A stretch of 10,348 nt of DNA, taken from assembly GCA_017652545.1 (NCBI GenBank), contig JAGCAV010000422.1, forward strand, positions 1-10,348, read 5' to 3'. Each line of letters starts with the position of its first letter. The first letter of the stretch is position 1. Origin of the DNA: Lachnospiraceae bacterium (GTDB lineage: Bacteria; Bacillota_A; Clostridia; Lachnospirales; Lachnospiraceae). Under the pieces are notes generated by a model that was not told where the DNA came from, searched no databases, and saw nothing but the letters and a program-made list of their open reading frames with translations. Below are positions 1 to 7,040 of this stretch, piece by piece. The translations under genes were made by a program, and so were the position numbers.

Positions 1-783
1 ATCACCTGCCTGAACGCTCTGCAGATGGGCGGCGGCACTGTTGACTTCTACAGAGGCAACACAAACTCCCTTGGCGACTACGGTATCAAAAAGATGAACC
101 TGTTCGGTCTTCCCTATATCTTCACCGGCCGTGAAGGCATGTGGAAGGTTCTGGAAGCTGAAGATCTCGGTCAGGCTTTCCTGAATGAAGGCGCTGAAGT
201 AGGTGCCGGTTTCGTCGGTATTACCTACACCGATGAGGGTGCCCGTCATACCTTCACCTCCATGGAGATCACCTGCCTGGACGATCTGAAGGGCAAGAAG
301 ATCCGTGTTCCCGAGACGACCCTGATGATGGATACCATGGCAGCCCTTGGCGCAGAGCCCACCCCGATCTCCTACAGCGAGCTTTACAGCTCCATCCAGA
401 CCGGTGTCGTGGACGGCGGCGAGAACGGCTATCCGGGATATGACAGCAACAAGTTCTACGAAGTCGCTCCGTACTATCTGCTTGACGGCCACACCTTCAG
501 CCCGGGCGTCATCCTGATGGCTGAGGCACGCTTCAACGAGCTGAGCGAAGAAGATCAGGCGATCCTGTACGAAGCCGGCAAGAAGGCTTCTGCCTGGAAC
601 AAAGAGCAGATCGAAAACGAGGAAGCCGAGCTGAGAAAGGCTCTTGAAGAGAAAGGCGTTACCATCATCGACGTTCCCGCTGAGGATATTGCGAAGGCTC
701 AGGAAGCCTGCAAGGATGTATGGGCTGGCTACTCTGATGGCATCGAGGATCTGCTTCAGGCAATCGTTGACATCCAGAAATAA
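1..783 (+). CDS. TRAP transporter substrate-binding protein, DctP family (5' end missing)
   Basis: This is the C-terminal 260 residues of an extracytoplasmic binding protein that delivers an organic acid, probably a hexuronate, to the DctQM permease. The frame is open from the first base. Family members are usually about 330-350 residues, so the signal peptide and roughly 70-80 residues are cut off by the window. Recognisable family features are the KKIRVPET segment, whose Arg (codon 102 of the window) matches the conserved carboxylate-binding arginine, followed by ALGAEPTPISYSELYSSIQTGVVDGGENGY, where Asn (codon 142) lies in the usual ligand-contact region. Family membership is read from sequence. 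The uronate substrate is inferred only from the downstream uxaB-uxaC-uxaA genes. It is followed by a hairpin and 153 bases before dctQ, an arrangement that often lets the binding protein be made in excess over the membrane subunits. Confidence 0.93.
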   Translation: MTCLNALQMGGGTVDFYRGNTNSLGDYGIKKMNLFGLPYIFTGREGMWKVLEAEDLGQAFLNEGAEVGAGFVGITYTDEGARHTFTSMEITCLDDLKGKKIRVPETTLMMDTMAALGAEPTPISYSELYSSIQTGVVDGGENGYPGYDSNKFYEVAPYYLLDGHTFSPGVILMAEARFNELSEEDQAILYEAGKKASAWNKEQIENEEAELRKALEEKGVTIIDVPAEDIAKAQEACKDVWAGYSDGIEDLLQAIVDIQK

Positions 784-822
784 CAGTTATTCCTTCCTGG
801 AAGACGAAAAAGAAAAACCAGT

Positions 823-847
823 GAGTAGGGGACCTGTTCCCCTACTC
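823..847 (+). terminator. Hairpin between dctP and dctQ, possible attenuator
   Basis: A perfect 10-base-pair inverted repeat (GAGTAGGGGA at 823-832, TCCCCTACTC at 838-847) closes a 5-base loop. It is followed by AAATTTTG, so the T-run is only four bases long. A strong stem with a weak tail fits partial termination or protection of the dctP mRNA 3' end rather than a full stop, because dctQ and dctM have no obvious strong promoter of their own. The hairpin is seen directly; its function is inferred. Confidence 0.55.
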
Positions 848-924
848 AAATTTTGTGATAACGCTTGTTAAGATGCTGTTAAAAAACACTCTGTTGCAGC
901 ATATTTATTTAAGAAGACAGAAAC

Positions 925-930
925 GGGGGA
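925..930 (+). promoter_or_regulatory. Ribosome binding site that sets the TTG start of dctQ
   Basis: GGGGGA lies six bases before TTG at 937. The next in-frame ATG is at codon 13, inside the first membrane helix, and has no Shine-Dalgarno sequence. The TTG is therefore the best start. Confidence 0.65.
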
Positions 931-936
931 ATAACC

Positions 937-1494
937 TTGAGAAAATTCTATGATGGCGTGTACTGGGTCTTCATGACCTTCTGCAAGCTGGTCTTCATAG
1001 CCTCCATCGTGATCACATCCTATGTTGTGTTCATGCGTTTTGTCATGAGCAAGACGCCGCGCTGGGGTGAGCAGGCCATCCTGCTCTGCATGGTCTACAT
1101 GGCGCTGATCAGTGCCAGCCTTGCCATCCGCACCGACAGACATCTGCGTGTGGTCCTGATCCAGTATGCGTTCCCGGAAAAGATACGTAAGAAAGCCATG
1201 GAAGTGCTGCACGCGCTCAGCCAGATCATGATCTTCCTGTTCAGCCTGTTCATGATCGTGTACGGTTACCAGTTTACCGTACTGATGAGCAAAAGCGTTC
1301 TGTCAGGCATTCCCATCGCAAAGTCATGGCTGTACGCAGCCGTGCCGGTGGCAGGTGTATGTATGCTGCTGATGCAGAGTGAGCGCTTCATTCTGTTTAT
1401 CCTGAAACTCATGAAGAAGCCTGTAGACGGCTACTATGATTATAAAATCAATCCTGATGAAGGTCAGGAGACGCCGGGGGAGGTGACGACATGA
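937..1494 (+). CDS. TRAP transporter small membrane subunit, DctQ family
   Basis: This 185-residue inner-membrane protein is the small (Q) subunit that pairs with the large permease and helps dock the substrate-loaded binding protein. Four hydrophobic segments are visible at about residues 11-35, 46-64, 90-112 and 130-147. The segment after helix 1 contains RWGEQ (residues 42-46), and helix 4 begins with the family-typical IPxxxSWLYAAVP pattern. The length is normal for the family. The start is TTG with a GGGGGA Shine-Dalgarno sequence six bases upstream. The end overlaps dctM in an ATGA motif, so translation of the two is probably coupled. DctQ proteins diverge quickly, so the assignment rests on topology, size and position between dctP and dctM as much as on motifs. 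Confidence 0.92.
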   Translation: MRKFYDGVYWVFMTFCKLVFIASIVITSYVVFMRFVMSKTPRWGEQAILLCMVYMALISASLAIRTDRHLRVVLIQYAFPEKIRKKAMEVLHALSQIMIFLFSLFMIVYGYQFTVLMSKSVLSGIPIAKSWLYAAVPVAGVCMLLMQSERFILFILKLMKKPVDGYYDYKINPDEGQETPGEVTT

Positions 1495-2795
1495 ATTCAA
1501 CCGTAGCGATAGCGATTTTGATTATCCTGTTCTTTGCTTTCATCATCCTCAGCTTCCCCATTGCGTATGCGATCGGTATTGCGGCAGTCATCGGCATGAT
1601 CTACATGAAGCTGAATCTGCAGCAGGTCGTCCAGCTGATGGTCAAGGGTGTGTTCAGCTTTTCGCTGATGGCCGTTCCATTCTTTATCCTGGCCGGTGAG
1701 CTGATGGGAGAAGGCGGTATATCCGACAAGCTGATCGGCCTGTCGGATGCCATTGTCGGATGGATGCGCGGCGGCCTGGCCATGGTCAATATCGTGGCTT
1801 CCATGTTCTTTGGCGGCATCTCCGGATCCTCCGCAGCGGACTGTGCTTCGCTTGGAACGATTCTGATCCCCATGATGGTGGATCAGGGATATGATGATGA
1901 CTTTGCAGCCAATGTCACCATGACTTCTTCGGTGCAGGGTATTCTGATCCCGCCCAGCCACAACATGGTCATCTATGCAACCGTTGCCGGCAGCGTGTCC
2001 ATCGGCCGTCTGTTTATCGCCGGCTATGCCCCCGGTATCCTTCTCGGTCTTGCCCTGATGATCTACAGCTATATCATCTCAGTTAAAAAGCAGTATCCGA
2101 AGGGTGACAGGTTCAATCTCATGCATTTCCTGAAAACCTTCGTCAGCGCTTTCTGGGGTCTGCTCACTGTCCTGATCGTCGTGGTCGGTGTTGTGGCCGG
2201 TGTCTTCACAGCCACAGAGTCCGCTGCTATCGCCGTTGTCTGGGCAATCATCTGCGGCGCATTTATCTATCGCAAGCTGACATTCAAAGGCTTCTGGCAG
2301 GTTCTTGAGAGGGCTCTGAACACGCTGGCGATCGTACTGATCCTGATCGCGACTTCCAGCGCGTTCTCATGGTGCCTGACCTACCTGAAGGTTCCGCAGA
2401 TTATTGCGACCGCTATCCTCAGTGTGACGACCAACAAGTTCCTGATCCTGCTGCTGATGAATATCATCATGCTGATCTTCGGAACCATGATGGATATGAG
2501 CTGCAACATCCTGCTGCTCACGCCCATCCTGCTTCCCATCGCGCAGCAGATCGGTGTGGATCCGGTGCAGTTCGGCTGTATTATGATCCTGAACCTGGGC
2601 ATAGGTCTGGTCACGCCGCCTGTCGGTTCGACGCTGTTTATCGGATCTGCCATCTCCAAGGTTCCGATCGAAAGACTGGGCAAGACACTGATCCCGTTCT
2701 TCGGTGTTATGCTGGTGGTTCTGGCCATTGTTACCTACTGGCCGGCCTTCACCATGACGCTGCCGAACATCATTATGCCCTTGAGAGTCGGCTGA
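1491..2795 (+). CDS. TRAP transporter large permease subunit, DctM family
   Basis: This 434-residue polytopic membrane protein is the sodium-coupled transport channel of the TRAP system. It is full length for the family and hydrophobic throughout, consistent with 11-12 membrane segments. Diagnostic stretches include GGISGSSAADCASLGTILIP near residues 107-126, IPPSHNMVIYA and IAGYAPGILLG in the N-terminal half, TATESAAIAV in the middle, and FGTMMDMSCNILLLTPILLP with LGIGLVTPPVG in the C-terminal half. The ATG overlaps the dctQ stop by four bases and is served by GGAGGTG at 1479-1485 inside dctQ. The gene ends 29 bases before a strong hairpin, making it the last gene of the transporter unit. 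The transported compound is inferred to be galacturonate or a related acid from the neighbouring pathway. Confidence 0.96.
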   Translation: MNSTVAIAILIILFFAFIILSFPIAYAIGIAAVIGMIYMKLNLQQVVQLMVKGVFSFSLMAVPFFILAGELMGEGGISDKLIGLSDAIVGWMRGGLAMVNIVASMFFGGISGSSAADCASLGTILIPMMVDQGYDDDFAANVTMTSSVQGILIPPSHNMVIYATVAGSVSIGRLFIAGYAPGILLGLALMIYSYIISVKKQYPKGDRFNLMHFLKTFVSAFWGLLTVLIVVVGVVAGVFTATESAAIAVVWAIICGAFIYRKLTFKGFWQVLERALNTLAIVLILIATSSAFSWCLTYLKVPQIIATAILSVTTNKFLILLLMNIIMLIFGTMMDMSCNILLLTPILLPIAQQIGVDPVQFGCIMILNLGIGLVTPPVGSTLFIGSAISKVPIERLGKTLIPFFGVMLVVLAIVTYWPAFTMTLPNIIMPLRVG

Positions 2796-2823
2796 TATGA
2801 GATATATGAATAAAGGTTGAAAA

Positions 2824-2867
2824 AACAGGGGACTGAAACAAGATTATGATTGTTTTGGTTCCCTTTT
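2824..2867 (+). terminator. Rho-independent terminator after dctM, possibly bidirectional
   Basis: The arms 2824-2841 and 2850-2867 form an 18-position stem with one mismatch (C2826/T2865) and three G-T wobbles, around an 8-base loop (GATTATGA). Five A residues begin the 5' side and four T residues end the 3' side, so the structure could stop transcription from either direction. It separates the TRAP unit from the catabolic unit. Confidence 0.75.
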
Positions 2868-2877
2868 GTGCTATAAT
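2850..2877 (+). promoter_or_regulatory. Promoter of the uronate catabolic operon (extended -10)
   Basis: TATAAT at 2872-2877 is a perfect -10 box preceded by TGC, giving an extended -10 (TGnTATAAT). TTGTTT at 2850-2855, spaced 16 bases, is a plausible -35 box. Transcription would begin near 2884, about 33 bases before the ATG at 2917. The -35 box is also the 3' arm of the upstream terminator. No separate operator is evident. Confidence 0.7.
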
Positions 2878-2916
2878 CGCCTTCGGCGTTTGATTTTCTA
2901 CAGATAGGAGAAACAC

Positions 2917-4035
2917 ATGTTTGACAACACACTCAGAGATTCACAGAGTACGGAGGTACGTGAGATCGCACCTGAGCAGTTCGACATCGAAAGATATGCC
3001 GAGTATGCAGATGAGCAGGACAAAAAGGTAAAGGCTTTTCTGGAAGCCGACAGCGGCGTTCTGGTCTACCGAAGATTCAGAGTCGCGGAAGTGTACGGCT
3101 GGGAATGCCAGGACCGGGAGCTTTCGCTGCGGCTTCAGCTTGGCGCGCTGCAGCAGAGCATGAATTACACGGCCGATATGGCCAATTATCTGGAGCCCTG
3201 GTACGGGATCGGGATCGGCGCTGCCGCGTTTGGCGCGAAATATATCTGGCTTGACGGACAGGCGCCTGCGGTTTCCGATGTCTTCTCAGGCGTGGAGGAA
3301 GCGCTCGCCTGTGATCCGGTGGCGATCAAAGACACACAGATCGGCAGGGATCAGCTGGCCTATATTGAATATTTCCTTGAAAAGACAAAGGGAAAGATGC
3401 CCATATCTTTCAGTGATGTCCAGTCTCCGCTGAACATCATCAGCGAGATGATGCCGACCACGGCACTGTTTGAGGACATGCTCGATGATCCGGATGCTTA
3501 CAGCGACCTGGCTTACCGCGCAGGCGGTCTGATGAGGGATTACCTGAAGATCCAGAAGGATCTGATCGGCGATGCACTGGCTCTTCCGGGGCATGGGTTT
3601 GCCTCCTCAAGAGTCATGACGGGTATGGGAGCCTCCGCTGATACCAGCATCATGGTCAGCAACGGCATGTTTGATGAACTGGAAGCGGATCAGCTTGCGG
3701 ATATGTGCGAGCCCTTCGGCGGAACCTTCTATCACAGCTGCGGCAACTGGAAAGCCAAGATCCCGTCGGTCCTTGCGATCCGAAACCTTCGCGGCGCAGA
3801 CGGCGCCTTCTCATCTGAGACAGACCCGTCTCCCAATGACCCGGCTCCTTTCGGGGAAGCCTTTGCCGGAACAGGCAAGATCCTGAACGCCCGGGCGGTC
3901 GGTGATGTGGAAACTGTCATGGACACCGTGAAAAAAATCTGGCATCCGGGACTCAAGCTGATCATCAATACCTACTGCAAAACATCTGAGGAGCAGCAGG
4001 AGGCTTATGACCGGATTCATGATTTCTGCAGATAA
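2917..4035 (+). CDS. URO-D superfamily protein, MtaA/CmuA-like (possible corrinoid-linked methyltransferase)
   Basis: This 372-residue protein has the uroporphyrinogen-decarboxylase fold signature but is unlikely to be heme-pathway HemE, because the HemE RQAGRY motif is absent. It carries HSCGNW (His273-Ser-Cys275), matching the HxCGN zinc site of methylcobamide:CoM methyltransferases such as MtaA, and a late Cys354 in IINTYC at the position of the third zinc ligand. By family knowledge such proteins move methyl groups to or from a corrinoid protein; no corrinoid protein is visible here. AGGAG at 2906-2910 lies six bases before the ATG. It is the first gene after the promoter and is 27 bases from uxaB, so it should be co-expressed with galacturonate breakdown. 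The exact reaction is unknown; a methylated uronate as substrate is only a hypothesis. Confidence 0.8.
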   Translation: MFDNTLRDSQSTEVREIAPEQFDIERYAEYADEQDKKVKAFLEADSGVLVYRRFRVAEVYGWECQDRELSLRLQLGALQQSMNYTADMANYLEPWYGIGIGAAAFGAKYIWLDGQAPAVSDVFSGVEEALACDPVAIKDTQIGRDQLAYIEYFLEKTKGKMPISFSDVQSPLNIISEMMPTTALFEDMLDDPDAYSDLAYRAGGLMRDYLKIQKDLIGDALALPGHGFASSRVMTGMGASADTSIMVSNGMFDELEADQLADMCEPFGGTFYHSCGNWKAKIPSVLAIRNLRGADGAFSSETDPSPNDPAPFGEAFAGTGKILNARAVGDVETVMDTVKKIWHPGLKLIINTYCKTSEEQQEAYDRIHDFCR

Positions 4036-4047
4036 GCATTAAAATAC

Positions 4048-4057
4048 AGGAAGGTGG
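4048..4057 (+). promoter_or_regulatory. Ribosome binding site that sets the uxaB start
   Basis: AGGAAGGTGG ends five bases before ATG at 4063. An in-frame GTG at 4054 lies inside this purine-rich site, so it is unlikely to be the true start. The ATG at 4059 is out of frame. Confidence 0.7.
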
Positions 4058-4062
4058 TATGT

Positions 4063-5553
4063 ATGGAAAAGTTAAACTATGAAGTTCTGAAAAAGAGCGG
4101 TTATCAGGGCTACATTCTCGAGAAGGCACCCGAAAAGATCATGCAGTTCGGTGAAGGCAATTTCCTTCGCGCTTTTGTGGATTACTGGTTTGACATGGCC
4201 AATGAGAGAGTCGGCTGGAACGGGAAAGCTGTCCTGGTACAGCCCATCGCCATGGGCCTGACAAAAATGATCAATGACCAGGAGGGCCTGTATACCCTGT
4301 ATCTTCGCGGCAGCGAAAAGGGACAGAAGGTGGACGACAGGCGTGTAATCTCTTCCGTGAGCCGCTGCCTCAATCCCTATGAGAAGGCAGATTATGACAG
4401 TATGATGGAACTCGCCGAATCCGACGATCTGGAGTATGTCGTCTCCAATACGACCGAGGCCGGGATTGTCTATGATCCGGCATGCAGCTTCGAGGACTGC
4501 CCGCCATCCTCCTTCCCCGGAAAGCTTACGCAGGTGCTGTATCACCGCTATCAGGCAGGAAAGGAACCGCTCGTCATTCTCTCCTGTGAACTGATCGACA
4601 ACAACGGCAAGGAGCTGGAGAAATGCGTCGGCCAGTATATCGATCAGTGGGGGCTGGATGACGGCTTCAGGGACTGGTGCAGCCGGTGTACCTTCTGTTC
4701 GACCCTGGTAGACCGCATTGTCCCCGGACGCATCCGTGATCCGAAGGAAAAGGAAGCACTGGATGAAGCCAACGGATATCTGGATGATCTGACGGATGTG
4801 GGTGAATGCTTCGGCGTCTGGATCATAGAAGGTCCCGAATGGCTGGAGGATAAGCTTCCGTTTAAGGCAGCCGGGCTGAATGTTCATGTTGTGCCCGATG
4901 TAACGCCTTACAAAAAGCGCAAGGTACGCATTCTCAACGGCGCCCATACCGGCTTCGTGCTCGGCGCCTATCTTGCGGGCTTTGATATCGTGCGGGACTG
5001 CATGCACGATGAGGTGATCAAAGGCTTTATGAACAAGATGCTGAATGAGGAGATCATTCCGACGCTGCCGCTTGACAAAAAGGATCTGAATGAATTCGCG
5101 GCTGCAGTCGAGGACCGCTTCAACAATCCGTTCGTCAACCATGAGCTGATGAGTATCAGCCTGAATTCCACCTCCAAGTGGCGGGCAAGAAACATGCCGT
5201 CTTTCCTGGCGTATATCGGGGAGCAGGGAAAACTGCCTGAATGCCTGACCATGTCACTGGCTGCGTACATCGCATTCTTCTCCAGTGATATCCAGGAACG
5301 GACGGACAAGGGACTTGTCTGCAGGAGACCGGCCGGGAATACCTATACAGCCTCCGATGATGACTGGGCACTGGATTTCTACTATGCGCACAGGAACGAC
5401 AGCGAGGAAGAACTGGTTCATGCCGTGCTCACCAATGAACAGATGTGGGGACAGGATCTGACACAGATCGAAGGCCTGGAAGAAGCGGTCATCGCTGACC
5501 TTAAGATGATCCGCAGCGAAGGAGCAAGGGCGGCATACGCAAGCTGCCTGTAA
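4063..5553 (+). CDS. uxaB: Tagaturonate reductase (altronate oxidoreductase)
   Basis: This cytoplasmic NAD-dependent enzyme of the long-chain mannitol dehydrogenase family reduces D-tagaturonate to D-altronate. From the chosen ATG it has 496 residues, close to the E. coli protein. FGEGNFLRAF (29-38) is the nucleotide-binding start typical of UxaB. VSNTTEAGI (127-135) and CELIDNNG (175-182) follow. The catalytic pattern K-x4-N-x2-H is seen as Lys287, Asn292 and His295 within RKVRILNGAHTG. The RKVRILNGAHT form favours tagaturonate reductase over fructuronate reductase (UxuB) or mannitol dehydrogenase, and the neighbouring uxaC and uxaA agree. The gene sits 27 bases after the URO-D gene and 26 or 29 bases before uxaC, depending on the uxaC start. 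An upstream GTG at 4054 would add three residues but overlaps the Shine-Dalgarno site. Confidence 0.93.
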   Translation: MEKLNYEVLKKSGYQGYILEKAPEKIMQFGEGNFLRAFVDYWFDMANERVGWNGKAVLVQPIAMGLTKMINDQEGLYTLYLRGSEKGQKVDDRRVISSVSRCLNPYEKADYDSMMELAESDDLEYVVSNTTEAGIVYDPACSFEDCPPSSFPGKLTQVLYHRYQAGKEPLVILSCELIDNNGKELEKCVGQYIDQWGLDDGFRDWCSRCTFCSTLVDRIVPGRIRDPKEKEALDEANGYLDDLTDVGECFGVWIIEGPEWLEDKLPFKAAGLNVHVVPDVTPYKKRKVRILNGAHTGFVLGAYLAGFDIVRDCMHDEVIKGFMNKMLNEEIIPTLPLDKKDLNEFAAAVEDRFNNPFVNHELMSISLNSTSKWRARNMPSFLAYIGEQGKLPECLTMSLAAYIAFFSSDIQERTDKGLVCRRPAGNTYTASDDDWALDFYYAHRNDSEEELVHAVLTNEQMWGQDLTQIEGLEEAVIADLKMIRSEGARAAYASCL

Positions 5554-5582
5554 AATACACAACGAGAAAAGGCGGGAGAATG

Positions 5583-7001
5583 ATGAAACAATACCTGGAT
5601 GAGAACTTTCTGCTGAGCACGCCGGCGGCGCAGCAGCTTTACCATGACTACGCGGAGCATATGCCGATTCTGGATTACCACTGCCACATCAACCCGAAAG
5701 AGATCTGGGAGGACAGGCGGTTTGAGACCATTACCCAGGTATGGCTCGGCGGCGATCACTACAAATGGCGTCTGATGCGTTCGGCGGGCGTGGATGAGAA
5801 ATACATTACCGGCGACGCACCTGACCGGGAGAAATTTCAGAAATGGGCCGAGACGCTTGAAATGGGAATCGGAAATCCGCTTCATCACTGGAGCCATCTG
5901 GAGCTGAAACGCTATTTCGGTTACGATGGGATCCTCAACGGAAGAACGGCTGAGGAAGTCTGGAACCTTTGCAACGATAAACTGCAGCACGATCCGGAGA
6001 TGACCGTCAGGGGACTGATCCGGCAGTCGAATGTGAGACTGATCTGCACGACGGATGATCCGGTTGATACCCTCGAATACCACGAAAAGATCGCAGCGGA
6101 TGATTCCTTTGATGTCCAGGTGCTTCCGGCCTGGAGACCGGACAAGGCGATGAATCTGGAGACGCCGGAATATCCGGATTATCTGGCAAAACTCGAGGCC
6201 GTCAGCGGCGTAAAGATCGACAGCTTTGCCGCGCTGATGCAGGCGCTGGAAGTCAGGATGGATTATTTCGCGGCAAGAGGGTGCAGCGTATCCGATCACG
6301 CGCTGGAGTATGTGATGTACGCGCCGGCTTCACCGGAAACGATCGAGGCGATCTTTGCCAAACGGCTGGCAGGCGGGACCGTGACAAGGGAAGAAGAACT
6401 GCAGTTCAAAACCGCTTACATGCAGGTGCTGGGCAGGAGCTACCATAAGCGCGGATGGGTCATGCAGCTTCATTACGGCTGCAAGCGGAACAACAACGCG
6501 CTCATGTTCAGACAGCTCGGACCGGATACCGGCTATGACTGCATCAACAATTACGCCCCGAGCGCCCAGATGGTTGAATTCCTGAACTCCCTGGTGAAGG
6601 AGGATAAACTGCCCAGGACGATCATTTACTCCCTGAACCCCAATGACAATGAGGCGATCGGATCAGCCATCGGCAGCTTCCAGGACAGCACGGCTGTCGC
6701 GAAGATTCAGCACGGCAGCGCATGGTGGTTCAATGATCATAAGACCGGTATGACAGCCCAGATGATCTCCCTTGCCAATCTCGGATATCTGGCAGGGTTT
6801 GTAGGCATGCTGACCGATTCGCGCAGCTTCCTGTCCTACACCAGACATGAGTATTTCCGCCGTGTCCTGTGCGAACTGATCGGCGGCTGGGTCGAGAACG
6901 GCGAGTATCCGGATGACCGGATCGCGCTGGAAAAGATCGTCAAGGGAATCTGCTATAACAACGCGGTGAATTATTTCGGGTTTGACCTGAAAACAGTGTG
7001 A
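5583..7001 (+). CDS. uxaC: Uronate isomerase (glucuronate/galacturonate isomerase)
   Basis: This cytoplasmic isomerase converts D-galacturonate to D-tagaturonate and, in characterised members, D-glucuronate to D-fructuronate. It belongs to the amidohydrolase-like superfamily. The protein is 472 residues from this start, essentially the E. coli length. The opening KQYLDENFLL, then YHDYAEHMPILDYHCHINPKEIW, is characteristic; DYHCHI holds the metal-site HxH pair (His33 and His35). Other family segments are ALMFRQLGPDTGYD, IYSLNPNDNEAIGS, QHGSAWWFNDHKTGM and GMLTDSRSFLSYTRHEYFRR. Two adjacent ATGs are possible (5580 and 5583). GGGAG at 5574-5578 is one base from the first and four from the second, so the second is preferred; the difference is one methionine. 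The gene lies between uxaB and uxaA in a tight operon, which supports the galacturonate branch as the main job. Confidence 0.96.
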   Translation: MKQYLDENFLLSTPAAQQLYHDYAEHMPILDYHCHINPKEIWEDRRFETITQVWLGGDHYKWRLMRSAGVDEKYITGDAPDREKFQKWAETLEMGIGNPLHHWSHLELKRYFGYDGILNGRTAEEVWNLCNDKLQHDPEMTVRGLIRQSNVRLICTTDDPVDTLEYHEKIAADDSFDVQVLPAWRPDKAMNLETPEYPDYLAKLEAVSGVKIDSFAALMQALEVRMDYFAARGCSVSDHALEYVMYAPASPETIEAIFAKRLAGGTVTREEELQFKTAYMQVLGRSYHKRGWVMQLHYGCKRNNNALMFRQLGPDTGYDCINNYAPSAQMVEFLNSLVKEDKLPRTIIYSLNPNDNEAIGSAIGSFQDSTAVAKIQHGSAWWFNDHKTGMTAQMISLANLGYLAGFVGMLTDSRSFLSYTRHEYFRRVLCELIGGWVENGEYPDDRIALEKIVKGICYNNAVNYFGFDLKTV

Positions 7002-7040
7002 CTGAAGATCGCGGAACAGGCATTTCAGGGGATAAAGAGG

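Noticed and set aside
856..869. Possible catabolite-repression (cre) site between dctP and dctQ
   Set aside because: TGATAACGCTTGTT fits many cre positions but fails at two conserved ones and is poorly symmetric around its central CG. One imperfect match is not enough to call.
879..907. Possible internal promoter for dctQ (TTAAAA ... TATTTA)
   Set aside because: The -10 matches only three of six positions, and AT-rich spacers give such matches by chance.
2369..2800. Second + strand frame of 143 codons inside dctM
   Set aside because: Fully contained in dctM in another frame and composed of low-complexity His/Asp/Arg stretches unlike a real protein.
4072..5142. Open frame of 356 codons on the minus strand opposite uxaB
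   Set aside because: Antisense shadow of a well-conserved dehydrogenase; no motif and no supporting context.
5418..6299. Open frame of 293 codons on the minus strand across the uxaB-uxaC junction
   Set aside because: Antisense shadow; the + strand genes explain the coding signal.
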